Below are positions 53,680 through 64,000 of a stretch of DNA of 64,000 nt, one piece after another. The notes below the pieces were generated by a model, which worked only from the letters and a program-made list of their open reading frames with translations, was not told the origin of the DNA and did not search any database. How positions within the stretch are numbered: the stretch's first letter is position 1; every line of letters begins with the position of its first letter. Source of the DNA: Primulina eburnea (Eukaryota > Streptophyta > Magnoliopsida > Lamiales > Gesneriaceae); assembly GCF_022965805.1 (NCBI RefSeq), contig NW_027331352.1, positions 62,001-126,000 of the forward strand, written 5' to 3'. Both the position numbers and the translations under genes were made by a program.

Positions 53680-53697
53680 TGGCGCCGTTGCCGGGGA
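53680..53697 (+). promoter_or_regulatory. Primer-binding site, Asp-tRNA type
   Basis: TGGCGCCGTTGCCGGGGA, six bases after the LTR, the standard Athila site. Confidence 0.85.
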
Positions 53698-53814
53698 GTG
53701 TATATTTTAAATTTATATTAGTATTGTTACTAATTAGTCTTTATTTTAATTTAGAGCTATTTTTATTGTAATACATTAAACATTGATTTGTGTCTTATCT
53801 TTGTTTGACAGTGC

Positions 53815-55350
53815 ATGCGAAGATCGCAAAATCTTGACTTGCTTATCTTTGATCCTGAAATCGAAAGAACCGCAAGAAGATTAAGAAAGGCAAGAAGAGA
53901 AGAGATTCGAGCAATGGCTGAAAACAGAGATAATGAAAATCCACCCCCTGCAATACCCATCAGAGATCATTTTAGGCCGGTACTGAATGCTCATTACTCG
54001 GGCATAGCACGAGAGACTATTAATGAAAACAACTTTGAGCTTAATCCAGCATTGATAAACATGGTTCAACAGAATCAGTTTGGTGGAGCCGCTACTGCAT
54101 ATCCTCATTTACATCTCAGAACATTCCTTGAAATCACTGACACGGTAAAAATAAATGGTGTTTCTGATGATATAATTCGATTGCGTTTGTTTCCTTTTTC
54201 TCTTAGGGACCAAGCAAGAGGATGGCTCCAATCGCTTCCTTTGGGGAGTATCACTACATGCCAGGAGTTAGCAACCAAGTTCCTTGCTAAATATTTTCCA
54301 CCTGCGAAGTTTGCACAGTTAAAGATAGAGATAAGTACTTTTAGGCAGACTGATTTTGAGCAATTATATGAGGCATGAGAACGTTATAAGGAGTTGTTGA
54401 GGAGGTGTCCAAATCATAGTTTTGAAGATTGGGTACAGATTGAATTGTTTTATAATGGTTTGAATGGACAAACAAGAGGCACTGTGGATGCAGCAGCTGG
54501 TGGCACGATATTTGCAAAATCACCTGATCAAGCATATGATTTGCTTGAACAGATGACCATTAACAGCTATCAATGGCCGTCTGAGAGGTCAGGAGTAAAG
54601 AAGCAAGCTGGAATTTATGACATAGATCCTATTACATCACTCACCGCTCAAGTTTCAGCTTTGACAACTCAAATTGCAGCAATGAATAAGGCTAGTACAT
54701 CAGAGGTTGAAAATGCATCGGTTGTTACTGAAGAACCACATATTCCTGATGAGGCTCATTATAACAACAATAGGAATTTTGGTGTCTACGGAGGATATCG
54801 AGGTAACCATCCCCCTAACACTTATCATCCTGGTTTGAGAAATCATGAAAATTTTTCATATGCTAATAATAAGAATGTGTTGAATCCTCCACCGGGGTTC
54901 AATACATCAAAGGGGGAAGGAAAACTTTCACTTGAGGATCTAGTTGGGATATTTGTTGTTGAATCTAGTAAAAGAATGGCTAGGACTGAATCTCGTCTTG
55001 ATGGCATGGAAACTCACATGGGAAATATGGGTGCCACAATGAAATCATTGGAGACACAGATTGGTCAATTGGCTAATGCATTGAGAGATCAAAATAAATG
55101 TCAATTCCCAAGTAACACTGAAGTGAATCCAAAGGAGCAATGCAAAGCTGTAACTTTGAGAAGTGGAAGAGAACTTGAGGTTAAAAATTCCAAAGAGAAG
55201 GATGAAAATGAGATAACAGTTGAAGAAGTTGAAACTGAGGGATCCAAAGCTGAAGTTGAAGCTGAACAACCTCCGGTATTTAAGCCAGTTCTTCCATATC
55301 CGCAGAGGTTCAAAAAGAAGAAATTGGATGATCAATTTGCAAATTTTTGG
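53815..55350 (+). pseudogene. gag: Athila gag, decayed
   Basis: The first ORF (53815-54378) gives an Athila Gag N-terminus with the R-L-F-P-F-S-L-R-D-Q-A-x-x-W-L block. An in-frame TGA (54376) stands where the family has Trp. The same frame continues (RCPNHSFEDWVQIELFYNGL) to about 55345, where an apparent one-base loss in GCAAATTTTTGG shifts the frame. The middle part is Asn/Pro-rich and lacks a clear zinc knuckle, as usual for Athila. Confidence 0.85.
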
Positions 55351-56629
55351 AGATTTTCAAGAAGATTCACATCAACATTCCATTTGCTGATGCTTTAGAG
55401 CAAATGCCAAACTATGCAAAGTTCATCAAAGATGTGATGTCAAAGAAAAGGAAGTTGCATGAGTTCGAGACAGCAAAGTTGACCGAAGAGTGTAGTGCCA
55501 TACTCCAAAGGAAACTACCACAGAAACTCAAAGATCCAGGGAGTTTTACTATTCCTTGTGTTATTGGTGGTTCTAGAATCAATAAAGCTTTATGTGATTT
55601 AGGTGACAGTATTAATTTAATGTTTTTTTCTATTTACAGGACTTTGGAGCTTGGCGAGGTGAAGCCTAGCACTATTACCCTGCAGCTGGCGGATAGATCA
55701 CTTACATATCCACGGGGGATAGTGGAGGATGTTCTGATAAAGGTAGACAAATTTATATTTCCTGCTGATTTTGTCATTCTAGATATGGAAGAAGATCAGG
55801 AGACTCCGCTTATCTTTGGAAGGCCATTCTTGGCCACTGGAAAAGCTTTGATTGATGTGCACAAAGGAGAGCTTACATTGAGACTAGGTGGAGAAGAAGT
55901 CATGTTCAACATCTACAACACAATCAAAGAACCAAATGAGGTAAGTACTTGTAATAGTATTGATGTAATTGATTCATGTGTATCTCATGTTGGTGCAGGT
56001 AGGATGACGAAAGATTCCTTAGAAAGATGTTTGTTGGAATCGGCGTCTGCACCAGATGAAAGTGATTGGGATGTGCAAGATGAGATACTAGCTCTCAATA
56101 CACTGCCTAAAGAAAAGAGTGATGTGCATCATGTAGACCTACTTGAAGATGCAAGTAAAGAGGTACCAAAAGCATCTCCTGAATAGAAGGAATTGCCAAG
56201 TCACCTTTGTTATGCATTTTTAGGTGAAAATTTGACATATCCGGTAATTATCTCTTCTTTTCTTACTTGTGTTGAAAAAGAGAAATTGTTGAGAGTGTTG
56301 AGGGAATTTAAATCTGCTTTGGGATGGACAATTGCTGATATAATGGGGATTAGCCCTACTGTTTGTATGCATAAAATCTTAATGCAGGAGTCATATTCAC
56401 CTTATGTTGATCATCAGAGAAGACTTAATCCAGCAATGAAAGAGGTTGTGAGGGCTGAGGTATTAAAACTGTTAAATGCTGGTGTTATTTATGCTATATC
56501 TGATAGCTCGTGGGTTTCACCATTACAAGTAGTGCCTAAGAAAGGGGGAATAACTGTAGTGAGAAATGAGAATAATGAATTGATTTCAACTCGTCCAGTG
56601 ACTGGTTGGCGAGTATGCATTGACTATAG
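55347..56629 (+). pseudogene. pol: Athila gag end, protease and RT start, cut by gap
   Basis: Continues gag in the shifted frame with KIHINIPFADAL and the KFIKDVMSKKRKL block. The protease follows with CDLGDSINLM near 55590 (families usually have DLGAS, so Ala is Asp here). An in-frame TAG lies at 56184-56186. RT begins and reaches the CIDY motif at 56629, where the sequence turns to Ns. Confidence 0.85.
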
Positions 56630-56654
56630 NNNNNNNNNNNNNNNNNNNNNNNNN
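56630..56654. other. Assembly gap (25 N)
   Basis: 25 Ns inside the RT gene. The sequence after it is not RT, so the missing length is unknown and probably several kilobases. Confidence 0.99.
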
Positions 56655-57016
56655 TTTCTAAAAATCAATTCATTAATCGAATCGTAATAATTAAATAAAA
56701 AGATAATTTGAAAAGGCGAACCAAATCGTTGGAAGTATTTAAACCTAGCTAGAAAATTTAAGTCAATGAAAATGGAAATTAAGGATAATTGAACAGTAAA
56801 CTGAGATTGGATGAATAGCTGCATTCAATACCCATAAATCCATCTGAAAAGAAAACATTTATACATGTTTTCACCGAAAACATGAATTCGGATCTGGCCC
56901 CATTGCTATTCTTCAATTAATATTAATTTGTGTTTCCAGTATTTAATATCTGCTGTCACATGCAATTGTTTCAAATAAAGGCCAACACAGTGGCTTGCCG
57001 TAATTAGTTACTAGTG

Positions 57017-57315
57017 CACCGACGCGTTACGTACTTATATAATATATTTTTTTATAATTCATGGAATTTATATTTAAATGAAGATTAAAATATAATTATA
57101 AGAAATAGTGAGGGAGTACACCGCAATTTTGACATATAAATTAAAAATAAATAGAAAAAGAAAACATCGACACACGCGTTTCGTGCTAGTATAATATATT
57201 TTATAATTCATTTAGTTTATATTTAAATGAGAATCAAAATATAATTATAAGAAATAGTGAGAGACTACACTGCAATTTTGACATAAAAATTTAAAAATAA
57301 ATAGAAAAAAAAAAA
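57017..57315. repeat. Divergent tandem duplication, about 150-bp unit
   Basis: Two copies (about 57017-57166 and 57167-57315) share ACGCGTT near the start, ATAATTCAT, TTTATATTTAAATGA, AATATAATTATAAGAAATAG and CAATTTTGACAT in the same order with substitutions and small indels. Confidence 0.75.
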
Positions 57316-57816
57316 GAATAAAAAAATGTTTCAAGTAAGAATTGAACATATGACTTAACGTATAAAAAACAAAGACTATATCTGAACTACATGTAACTTG
57401 CATTAAAGTTTTAACATTTTATTAATATGTAAAATTATTAAAACATACCATGATATCAAAAATTAGTTATTTAAAGCGTCTCAAACTTAATAAGATAGTA
57501 TAGATATATTAATTATTATGATATAGTAATCTACAGTTCATATTTTTCAAAATAAATAGTATTAAATTAGTATATTATCAACCTGAGGAGGAAAGACTAC
57601 GAGCGGCTAAACGGCGGCCGGAAAAGGAAGGATGGGCGGCGGCTGAAGGTGAAGTTGAATTAAGCTTCTGCTGGGATTCTGTAGGGTGACGAGGGTGGAA
57701 AACAGCAGGGGATACGGTTCGGAATGGGACCTATGAGATCTACAGAGCGGTGGTGCAGGCGTTCTAAAGTCTCGTGAAAATACTAATTTTGGAATTTTCT
57801 TTGGATAATTACATGA

Positions 57817-58008
57817 TTATCTCTTGAGATCCGGCCAATCTCGATCAAATAATATTAGCAAATGGTGAACGTGTGTTTGTGAAGTTGGCAGTTTTGGGTC
57901 ATCATGGAAAGATATATGATCCCATTTACTGAAGTTGATATAAATTTTCCCACGATATTCATCATGCATGTCCACCAAAACTAGCTTTTTCTTATTGACC
58001 AAGTCCAT
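57817..58008 (-). CDS. Short ORF of unknown nature (63 aa)
   Basis: An ATG-started ORF with mixed composition (KKKLVLVDMHDEYRGK, then FSKWDHISFHDDPKL). It is not low complexity, but I know no family for it and see no splice or promoter signal that supports it. It could be an exon or TE fragment, or chance. Confidence 0.15.
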   Translation of the reverse strand: MDLVNKKKLVLVDMHDEYRGKIYINFSKWDHISFHDDPKLPTSQTHVHHLLILFDRDWPDLKR

Positions 58009-58104
58009 GTATTATTATTTAATCATTTGCAATAAAATAAAGATATTAATACCGTGAAGAGATATTCTAGAAATAAGCAAAAAGATTTACAAGGTTAGAT
58101 TATA

Positions 58105-58287
58105 GGCAAAAATTTGTGTGAGACGGTCTCACGGGTCTTATTTTGTGAGACGGATCTCTTATTTGGGTTATCCATGAAAAAATATTACTTTTTTTCTAAG
58201 AGTATTACTTTTTTATCGTGAATATCGGTAGGGTTGACTCGTCTCACAGATAAAGATTCGTGAGATCGTCTCACAAGAGACATACTC
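58105..58287. mobile_element. MITE-like short element (183 bp) with 9-bp duplication
   Basis: Flanked by exact TAGATTATA at 58096-58104 and 58288-58296. Near both ends it has TTGTGAGACGGTCTCACG-like sequence in opposite orientation (about 58117-58136 and 58259-58277), imperfectly matched and not at the extreme tips. It has no coding capacity. Size and 9-bp duplication suggest a Mutator-type MITE, but a SINE-like origin is not excluded. Confidence 0.65.
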
Positions 58288-58579
58288 TAGATTATATCTA
58301 TAGAAAAAACAAAACCATGTCTAGTAATGTGGAATATGCATAACAAACACACATTATAGTAGGTTTAATTTAATATCAGCTAGTATTAAATATACGCACA
58401 ATAAATTAAAAGGCGGTTAACCAAAATGTATAGCTTATAAATAGAATTCTTTGTAAATATTCATTCATTTTTCAATTCTCATATGTAATATGGTATCGGA
58501 AGAGCTTTCGGGCTCGCAACAACAATATCGTCATTTCTTGGATTTTGCATGTATTCCGCTTGGAAAGAAATCTCTGCTA

Positions 58580-58873
58580 GCATTCTTTTGCGGATTCTGT
58601 CCCAGACATTTGGGAGGATCACAAAGAACTCTTTCAACAATGCAATGGTCCCCGTGTGTTTCAATTATGGCGTGAGTTGATTAATTTGTGTCAAGAACAA
58701 GGTCTTGTTAGAGTTTATTTCACGAACAGAGCTGCTCAACGGTTAGCTCGTGAAGCTTCTGTAGTTTCTTCTTTTGTTGTTTGGTATTCTGGTAATATAT
58801 CAGCTTGGTTACTTAGTATTGTAAATCAAGATATTATGAAGTAATGGATTTGTTTTACTTTCAAAAAAAAAAA
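58580..58873 (+). pseudogene. LINE-type RNase H-like tail, 5'-truncated
   Basis: A frame ending at 58844 encodes VYFTNRAAQRLAREAS followed by VVWYSGNISAWLL, resembling the C-terminal RNase H-like segment of plant LINE ORF2 (R-x-A-N-x-x-A-H-x-L-A-R-x-A). A run of A follows at about 58863-58873, fitting a 5'-truncated LINE insertion. No RT or endonuclease remains. Confidence 0.5.
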
Positions 58874-59718
58874 GACTATGGAAAAAATATTTTTTCCTTG
58901 ATTAATTTTTGTTGTTGATATTATTGTGATTTTAAAATTTAGAGTTTTGTCTTTTTAAACTAATAAGATTTTATAAAATATTGATATCTATGATAAGATT
59001 ATCTAGAATATTGATATCTATTATAAGATATCTAGATTTATTATACTATTATTAAAAAAAATTATTTCCTAATGAAATTTCGCTATGGGCTTCGTTCGCC
59101 CTTCTCGATTGAGTATAGCTTATCTTCCTTTCATTTGGTGCTAAGGAAGACGACAGGGAACCATAAACATAAGAGATCATTGATGCGGATCGCGTGTGGC
59201 TTTTGAAGTTGAAGGAGAGAAGTGAAACGCTGCAGGAGAAGCAAATAATTACGTTAGTGAATTAATAAAGAGTTCAAGTCAAGGCGTATTGAAGTATTGA
59301 GAACGTTCAACCACAACATCTAATCATTGTTTTGATTAGTGTGTGTCGTTTATTCGAGACCTTCAGCTTCACGTTTGTTGCATCCGTAATTTTGATTTTA
59401 TGTTTTGAAATATATGTTTGGATGCACTTTTTCCCCTCACTTGTTAAGGGAGTTAGCTTTTATTTGTTTACTAGTTTTGATTTTTGTAAATTGTCAAGTT
59501 TTCTAGTGAACCGTTTTATCCTAAGACACCTCACAAGTATTTATACTTGTACATGATTTATTATGTCTTATTTTATTAATTAAAGTTTATTTGTGTATTT
59601 AATTATTATAATTCGCTACATGTTGTGAATATGTGTTATGACACTTGCATACCACACCTAAATCCGATACACATAATCGTAATATTTTTGTACTTTTATG
59701 TTAAACAATTCTTTCAAT
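58874..59718. other. AT-rich stretch, possibly a decayed Copia LTR
   Basis: No gene recognised. It ends just before a degenerate PBS (TGGAATCAAGAGC at 59719-59731), so its right part may be an old Copia LTR; no partner LTR is in the window. Confidence 0.35.
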
Positions 59719-59968
59719 TGGAATCAAGAGCGACACTTGACATTTACTAAGTGGGATTATGGGTATTTATGTTTAAACATGTAAAAGTAAAATCGACATG
59801 TTATCTATCAACACTGCTTTTAGACCACCAATTTTGGATGGATCCAATTATGCTTTTTGGAAAGTCAAGATGAGGGTTTACATCAAATCCATCAAAGAAA
59901 GATCATTTCTACGTGTTTTAGATGGTTGGTCTCCAACAAGAACTGTGGATGCGTATGTGATGTGATCA
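59719..59968 (+). pseudogene. gag: Copia PBS and gag N-terminal fragment
   Basis: A degenerate initiator-Met PBS is followed by an ATG at 59798 and the frame MLSINTAFRPPILDGSNYAF, then WKVKMRVYIKSI and VLDGWSPT, the conserved start of a plant Copia gag. It stops at a TGA after about 56 codons and the similarity ends. Confidence 0.65.
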
Positions 59969-59969
59969 T

Positions 59970-60130
59970 GGATGGTCAAGCTCCAAGGAAAGCATGGGAT
60001 CCTTTAGAATTGTCGAATGGACCAATCACGAGAGGATGACTAAAGAGATTCAAGGAGGCACCACATGGAGTCGTGAGTAATCAAAAAGGGCTTACAAGCA
60101 AGGTGCAAAGTGCCGAAGGGTTCGTGATGC
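59970..60130 (+). pseudogene. Gypsy pol 3'-end-like fragment
   Basis: Encodes LELSNGPITRG, a stop, then LKRFKEA: the GPITRARAKRFKEA-like motif found at the C-terminal end of many plant Gypsy polyproteins. It abuts the Copia gag scrap and precedes the presumed LTR ending at 60808. Confidence 0.4.
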
Positions 60131-60808
60131 ATGGGAGTAAGTTTGGGAGTCATAGGAAAATTATTCAAGTGATAAATGATGAGGAGTCCAGAAGCCTCGG
60201 CGCCCGACCGACCAAATCTTGCCGCTCGAGTGCCTCACTTACTGTCCAAGATGAAGATTTCTAGAACACCTAGTGCCCGATCGGTCAAATCTTATTGCCT
60301 GAGCGCCAACTTTCTAGAACCCTCGGCGCTCGAGCAGTCAAATCCTACCGTTCGAGCATGCCAAGCTGCGAGAAAAATCCTTGTTTCCTAGTTTAGAGTC
60401 CTAATTATTTTGATAACTAGATTTGATATCTTTTTGAGTATGTAAACATATTTTGCATGAATTTCTGAAGACAATTGAGAATCATCATTGAGTTTATTCA
60501 ATAGTTTGAGTTTTCTCTCAACTCTTTCAAGGCTTTTGCTTTGTTTTTCAAAATCTAACTTATCAAAGTTTTACTTTGTGGCGTTTTCTTACATGGATTG
60601 TCAAAGACGAGTTTTTTGAAGGTTCGTTTGAATGTCGGTTGTTTTTTGTAATCGTTTATTACTAAACCACGTAGTTTAGGGGTGAAGATCGCGCAATACT
60701 TGATTCAAAAGGTCAGGACACACAACAACTATCATTGTTCGTTATTGAATTGAGGACGCGATTCGAATTTAATCGTGTTTGCTTTCTTGCATAAGAGGAT
60801 TCATATCA
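60131..60808 (+). repeat. Presumed 5' LTR (right part) of the terminal Gypsy element
   Basis: Ends in CA at 60808, two bases before a PBS. The left boundary cannot be fixed because no partner LTR is in the window. Confidence 0.4.
60187..60365. repeat. Three degenerate GC-rich repeats
   Basis: CGGCGCCCGACCGACCAAATC, GTGCCCGATCGGTCAAATC and CGGCGCTCGAGCAGTCAAATC-like blocks, each followed by a (T/C)-x-CCG(C/T)TCGAG-type block. Spacing is about 75 bp, then about 55 bp. They probably lie in the LTR of the following Gypsy element. Confidence 0.6.
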
Positions 60809-60810
60809 TT

Positions 60811-60822
60811 TGGTATCAGAGC
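60811..60822 (+). promoter_or_regulatory. Primer-binding site of the terminal Gypsy element
   Basis: TGGTATCAGAGC, initiator-Met type. Confidence 0.75.
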
Positions 60823-61427
60823 TTTGGCTCATTGAATTTAAGTAAGTATCTTGTTCTTAAATTTTCAGATCTAAAATTATCCTTTCGTATGTTTTTTAGA
60901 TCTGCGTCGTTCTATCGTTCTCAGTCTTTTCGTGAATATGTGATTCTCGAAATTTTGTGTTATTTTTTCTAGGGATTTTCGAGTGCACAATTCCATCTTG
61001 TGCAAGAGAGAGAAAAAAAATACAAAAAAATCCGAAAATTTGCTACAAATTTGTTTTGGTATTTTGTTCCATTCTCTTTTTTGAGTCATATTCAAGTGTC
61101 ACTCACGGTAAAAAAAAATTCAAATTTATTGTCTACGCAGTCCAAGTAAGTCCATCACAATTGTTCACGAGTTGAACTTGATTCTTTGATTTATACAAAT
61201 ACAAGGCTTGAGCACCTTTGAGAGAACTCTCGAATTCGATTGAAATTACTTGAGTGCGAGTGAACTTTTTTTTGGAGTGACCGATGAGTATTTGAAGTGA
61301 GGAGAGGATGAAACAAAAAAGAAAAGAGAGACGAGTGCATTTTTTTTTGCAGTGACTGTGAGTATTCGGGTGAGGGATATTTTGTTTTCTACTAATGTTT
61401 TCTTGCTGTACAACTTCCGAAAGGAAA
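60823..61427. other. Leader of the terminal Gypsy element
   Basis: AT-rich, with several homopolymer runs. No coding sequence seen. Confidence 0.45.
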
Positions 61428-62633
61428 ATGGAGTGGGAGGTAGGAGATAGTTCGAACCAAGGTTTGTCTAAGGTTTAAATGGAGGCGTTGTTCAGTCATT
61501 TTAGTAAGATGACGAGGACCCAGTTGGAGCCATTACATGAGCGGTTGGATAAGCTTGAAGTTATTGCGAGTGGGAGTAAGTATAAGCCTAAAGATTTGGG
61601 TAGAGGAGAAGGCGAGGAGGAATATAATTTGGGGGGAGACGAGGAGAGTCAAAACGAGAATTGGGGTAGGAACGGACGAGAAAGATGGTTTGGTAGAGGA
61701 AGAAGTGAAGCCGTTCGGGGTAGCTACGATGATGGGAATAGGGAAGATGGTACCATAAATAGTATTAAGATGAATATTTCATCGTTCCATGGGAAATCTG
61801 ACCCTGATGCATAGTTAGAGTGGGAAAAGAGGGTAGATTTTGTGTTTGAAAGTCACCACTACTCCGAAAAAAAAAATATTAGGTTGACGGTGGTTGAATT
61901 TCTAGACTACACTCTCATTTGGTGGGATAAACTAGTGACCACTGGGAGGAGATATAATGAGAGACCCATTGAAACTTTGGATGAGATGAAGAGGGTCATG
62001 AGTAAGAGGTTTGTGCCCAGTCATTACTATAGAGAAATGTTTAAGAGGAACTTTGAGACAAGGAATAAAGAGTGTGGAGTACTACTATAAAGAGTTGGAA
62101 GTAGTCATGATTAGGGTAAATATAGAGGACGATAGTGAGGCGACGATGGCACGTTTTCGGAGTCATTTGAACAGGGAGATTTAAGACCAAGTGAATCTTA
62201 GACACTACTTGGATCTAGATGAGATGGTGCACATGGCCATAAAGGTAGAGCAACAACTCAAGAGGCGAGGGGTCTTCTTGGCGACAAAATGTGGTGAGAC
62301 GTGAAGAGAATAAGGTGATGACCAAGCCTAAGACTGAGACAAAATGTGGTGAGACGTGAAGAGAATAAGGTGATGACCAAGCCCAAGACTGAGACCAAGC
62401 AAGAGACACCTAAACAAGGAGTGCAAGGTAAATCTAAATTCCTCTTATTCGTTCTAGGGATATTAAATATTTTAGGTGTCAATGGGTTGGTCGTATTGCT
62501 AGCCAGTGTCCTAATAAGAGGGTAATGATATTGAATGGATATGGTTAATCTGAGTCTCAAAGTGAGGGTGATGATGATGAGATTCCTGTGTCAGAGGATC
62601 TTGATGAGGGATATGAGGCGGTTGTATAGTGAC
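61428..62633 (+). pseudogene. gag: Gypsy gag, decayed
   Basis: The frame begins at ATG 61428, is stopped by TAA (61476) and TAG (61812), and shifts near 62060. Recognisable blocks: LEPLHERLDKLE, ISSFHGKSDPDA, LEWEKRVDFVFESHHYSEKK, RFVPSHYYREMF, then DSEATMARF and LDEMVHMAIKVEQQLKRR. The zinc knuckle near 62470-62520 has lost its first Cys (Tyr instead). A 57-bp segment near 62284-62396 is tandemly duplicated (AAAATGTGGTGAGACGTGAAG repeated). Confidence 0.75.
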
Positions 62634-64000
62634 TCGGCGGATCACGAGTGCCCAAGTCAAGGAGGAGGAGACGAACCAAAGGGAGAATTTATTCCATACT
62701 AGGTGTTTTGTAAACGAAAAGGTTTGCAATCTTATCATAGATGGGAGAATTTGCACTAATGTGGCTAGTAGGGAGATGATATAAAAATTGGATTTGCCTA
62801 TGTTAAAGTACCCTCAATCATATAAGCTTCAATGGTTGAATGATTGTGCGAAAGTGAAGGTGAACAAGCAAGTGTTGGTTTCTTTTTTGATTGAGAAGTA
62901 AGTTGATGAGGTATTGTGTTATGTGATGCCAATGCATGCGTGTCATATCTTGTTGGGAAGGCTGTGACAATGTGATAGGCGAGTGACGCATGGTCCATTG
63001 TCCCCAAAGCAAGTGCTGGAGGACCAATTGGAAAAAAAAAGAGGGATGAGGCCAAAAAAAGTGAGGAAAAAGTGAGATGAAATTTGAGAGAAAAAATGAA
63101 ATGATTGAAAAATAGAGTGATCAAAAGAGTGAGACGGCCACACAAAAGAAAAAGGAGAGGAAATAAAATGAGAGGAAAGATGCCAAAAAGAAAACATATA
63201 TGGCCAAAGAGTGAGTTGAAGCAACTGTAGCACACACATAATTCACTTGTGTTGATTCTTTACAAGGAGATTCTCTTTAACACAAGTGATTTAGCCGGGT
63301 CCCTTCCGAGCATTGTTGTTTCACTTTTGTAGGAATTTGAAGATGTATTACCAGTGGAGCTACATCAAGGATTATCACCATTGAGGGCGAATCGAGCACA
63401 AAATCGATTTTGTTCCTGGGAGTGCATTGTCAAATTGTCCGGCTAATAGGAGCAATACGGAGGAGACTAAGGAGCTTCAACGGCATGTAAGTGAGTTGTT
63501 AGATAGAGGTTTTGTGCGTGAGTCTATGTCTCCTTATGTTGTACCTGTTTTGTTAGTGCCTAAGAAAGATGCTCATGGCGTATGTGTGTGGATTGTACAG
63601 AAATCAATTACATAACAATTAAGTATAGACATTCCATACCTAGACTAGATTATATGTTAGATGAATTGCATGGTACATATGCCTTTAGCAAAATTGATTT
63701 GAAGAGTGGTTATCACCAAATTAGGATGAGAGAAGGTGATAAATGAAAAACTGCATTTAAAATCAAATACGGGTTATATGAGTGGATTGTCATGTATTTT
63801 GGTAATGCTCCTAGCACCTTTATGATGTTAATGAATCAAGTCTTGCGTGCAAAATTTGTATGAGCATGTTAATCACTTAAGGCTTGTACTAATCACAATA
63901 AGAGTTGAACATTAATATGCTAATATTAAGAAATGTGATTTTTGTACAAACAAACTTGTCTTTTTTGGTTTAGTGGTAAGCTCACAGAGCATACAAGTGG
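62634..64000 (+). pseudogene. pol: Gypsy protease and RT, decayed, runs off the window
   Basis: The protease has a damaged active site (NLIIDGRICTNVAS near 62730). After a purine-rich, badly degraded stretch (about 63000-63230) RT appears: [53 protein letters not shown]. Several stops and frame changes are present, and the segment that should hold the catalytic Y-x-D-D (between LRAKF and HLRLVL, near 63860) is missing. Confidence 0.75.

Larger units (their letters stand above)
52355..56629 (+). mobile_element. Athila-like Ty3/Gypsy element, 5' half
   Basis: LTR, Athila-type PBS, decayed gag, PR and the start of RT, ending at the assembly gap. The rest of pol and the 3' LTR are not present on the other side of the gap, so target-site duplications cannot be checked. 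Confidence 0.85.
56655..58104. other. AT-rich sequence without recognised genes
   Basis: No convincing gene. It contains a two-copy tandem repeat (57017-57315), a GC-richer patch at about 57585-57770 with one short open plus frame, and a 63-codon minus-strand ORF (58008-57817) I do not recognise. Confidence 0.5.

Noticed and set aside
62798..63239. Hydrophobic minus-strand ORFs of up to 145 codons
   Set aside because: They lie opposite the purine-rich degraded part of the terminal Gypsy pol. The apparent membrane-like composition is the complement of A/G-rich sequence.

Overview
This is nuclear DNA of a flowering plant, probably a eudicot (possibly an asterid, judging weakly from one short element at 58.1 kb). 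Almost the whole window is LTR retrotransposons, many inserted into one another. There are no operons or prokaryotic signals. The only recognisable host gene is a short extensin-like, proline-rich secreted protein, split in two by a Copia element. One 25-N assembly gap lies at 56630-56654.

Layout. (1) 1-1451: 5' end of a decayed Ty1/Copia element on the minus strand, sitting in an older Copia RNase H remnant that resumes at 40592. (2) 1500-40586: a complete Tat-lineage (Retand-like) Ty3/Gypsy element on the minus strand, with 750-bp LTRs and the 5-bp target duplication GTGGA. Its gag-pol (39793-34613) is one frame with five in-frame stops. Between pol and the 3' LTR it carries three plus-strand antisense units, each behind a TATA box: two paralogous small ORFs and a large intron-containing ORF with the 'transposase (putative) gypsy type' look. 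It also has an array of about eleven 54-bp repeats. (3) 6371-33336: inside the antisense ORF lies a Tekay/Del-like chromovirus as LTR-internal-LTR-internal-LTR, flanked as a whole by GTGTC. (4) 12007-16321 and 24169-28483: inside each of its two pol genes, at the identical site (TAGCG), lies the same 4315-bp gag-only Gypsy deletion derivative. The nested unit was therefore duplicated after it had formed. The middle LTR is a 3'-LTR/5'-LTR chimera, as expected from unequal crossing-over between LTRs.

(5) 41664-51913: the extensin-like gene (minus strand) interrupted by a young 9792-bp Copia element (1974-bp LTRs, target duplication GACCC). Its 1310-codon gag-pol is uninterrupted, and its long leader holds a striking chain of GC-rich hairpins. 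(6) 52355-56629: 5' LTR and decayed gag/PR/RT start of an Athila-like Gypsy element, cut by the assembly gap. (7) 56655-64000: AT-rich sequence with a two-copy tandem repeat, a MITE-like element with a 9-bp duplication, a LINE-type RNase H tail, a Copia gag scrap, and a heavily decayed Gypsy element running off the window.

Relative ages follow the nesting. By eye the Tat LTRs differ at about 2% of sites, the inner Tekay and gag-only LTRs at only a few sites each, and the Copia LTRs at about 0.4%. Most elements are inactive as they stand; the Copia element at 41862-51653 looks coding-competent.
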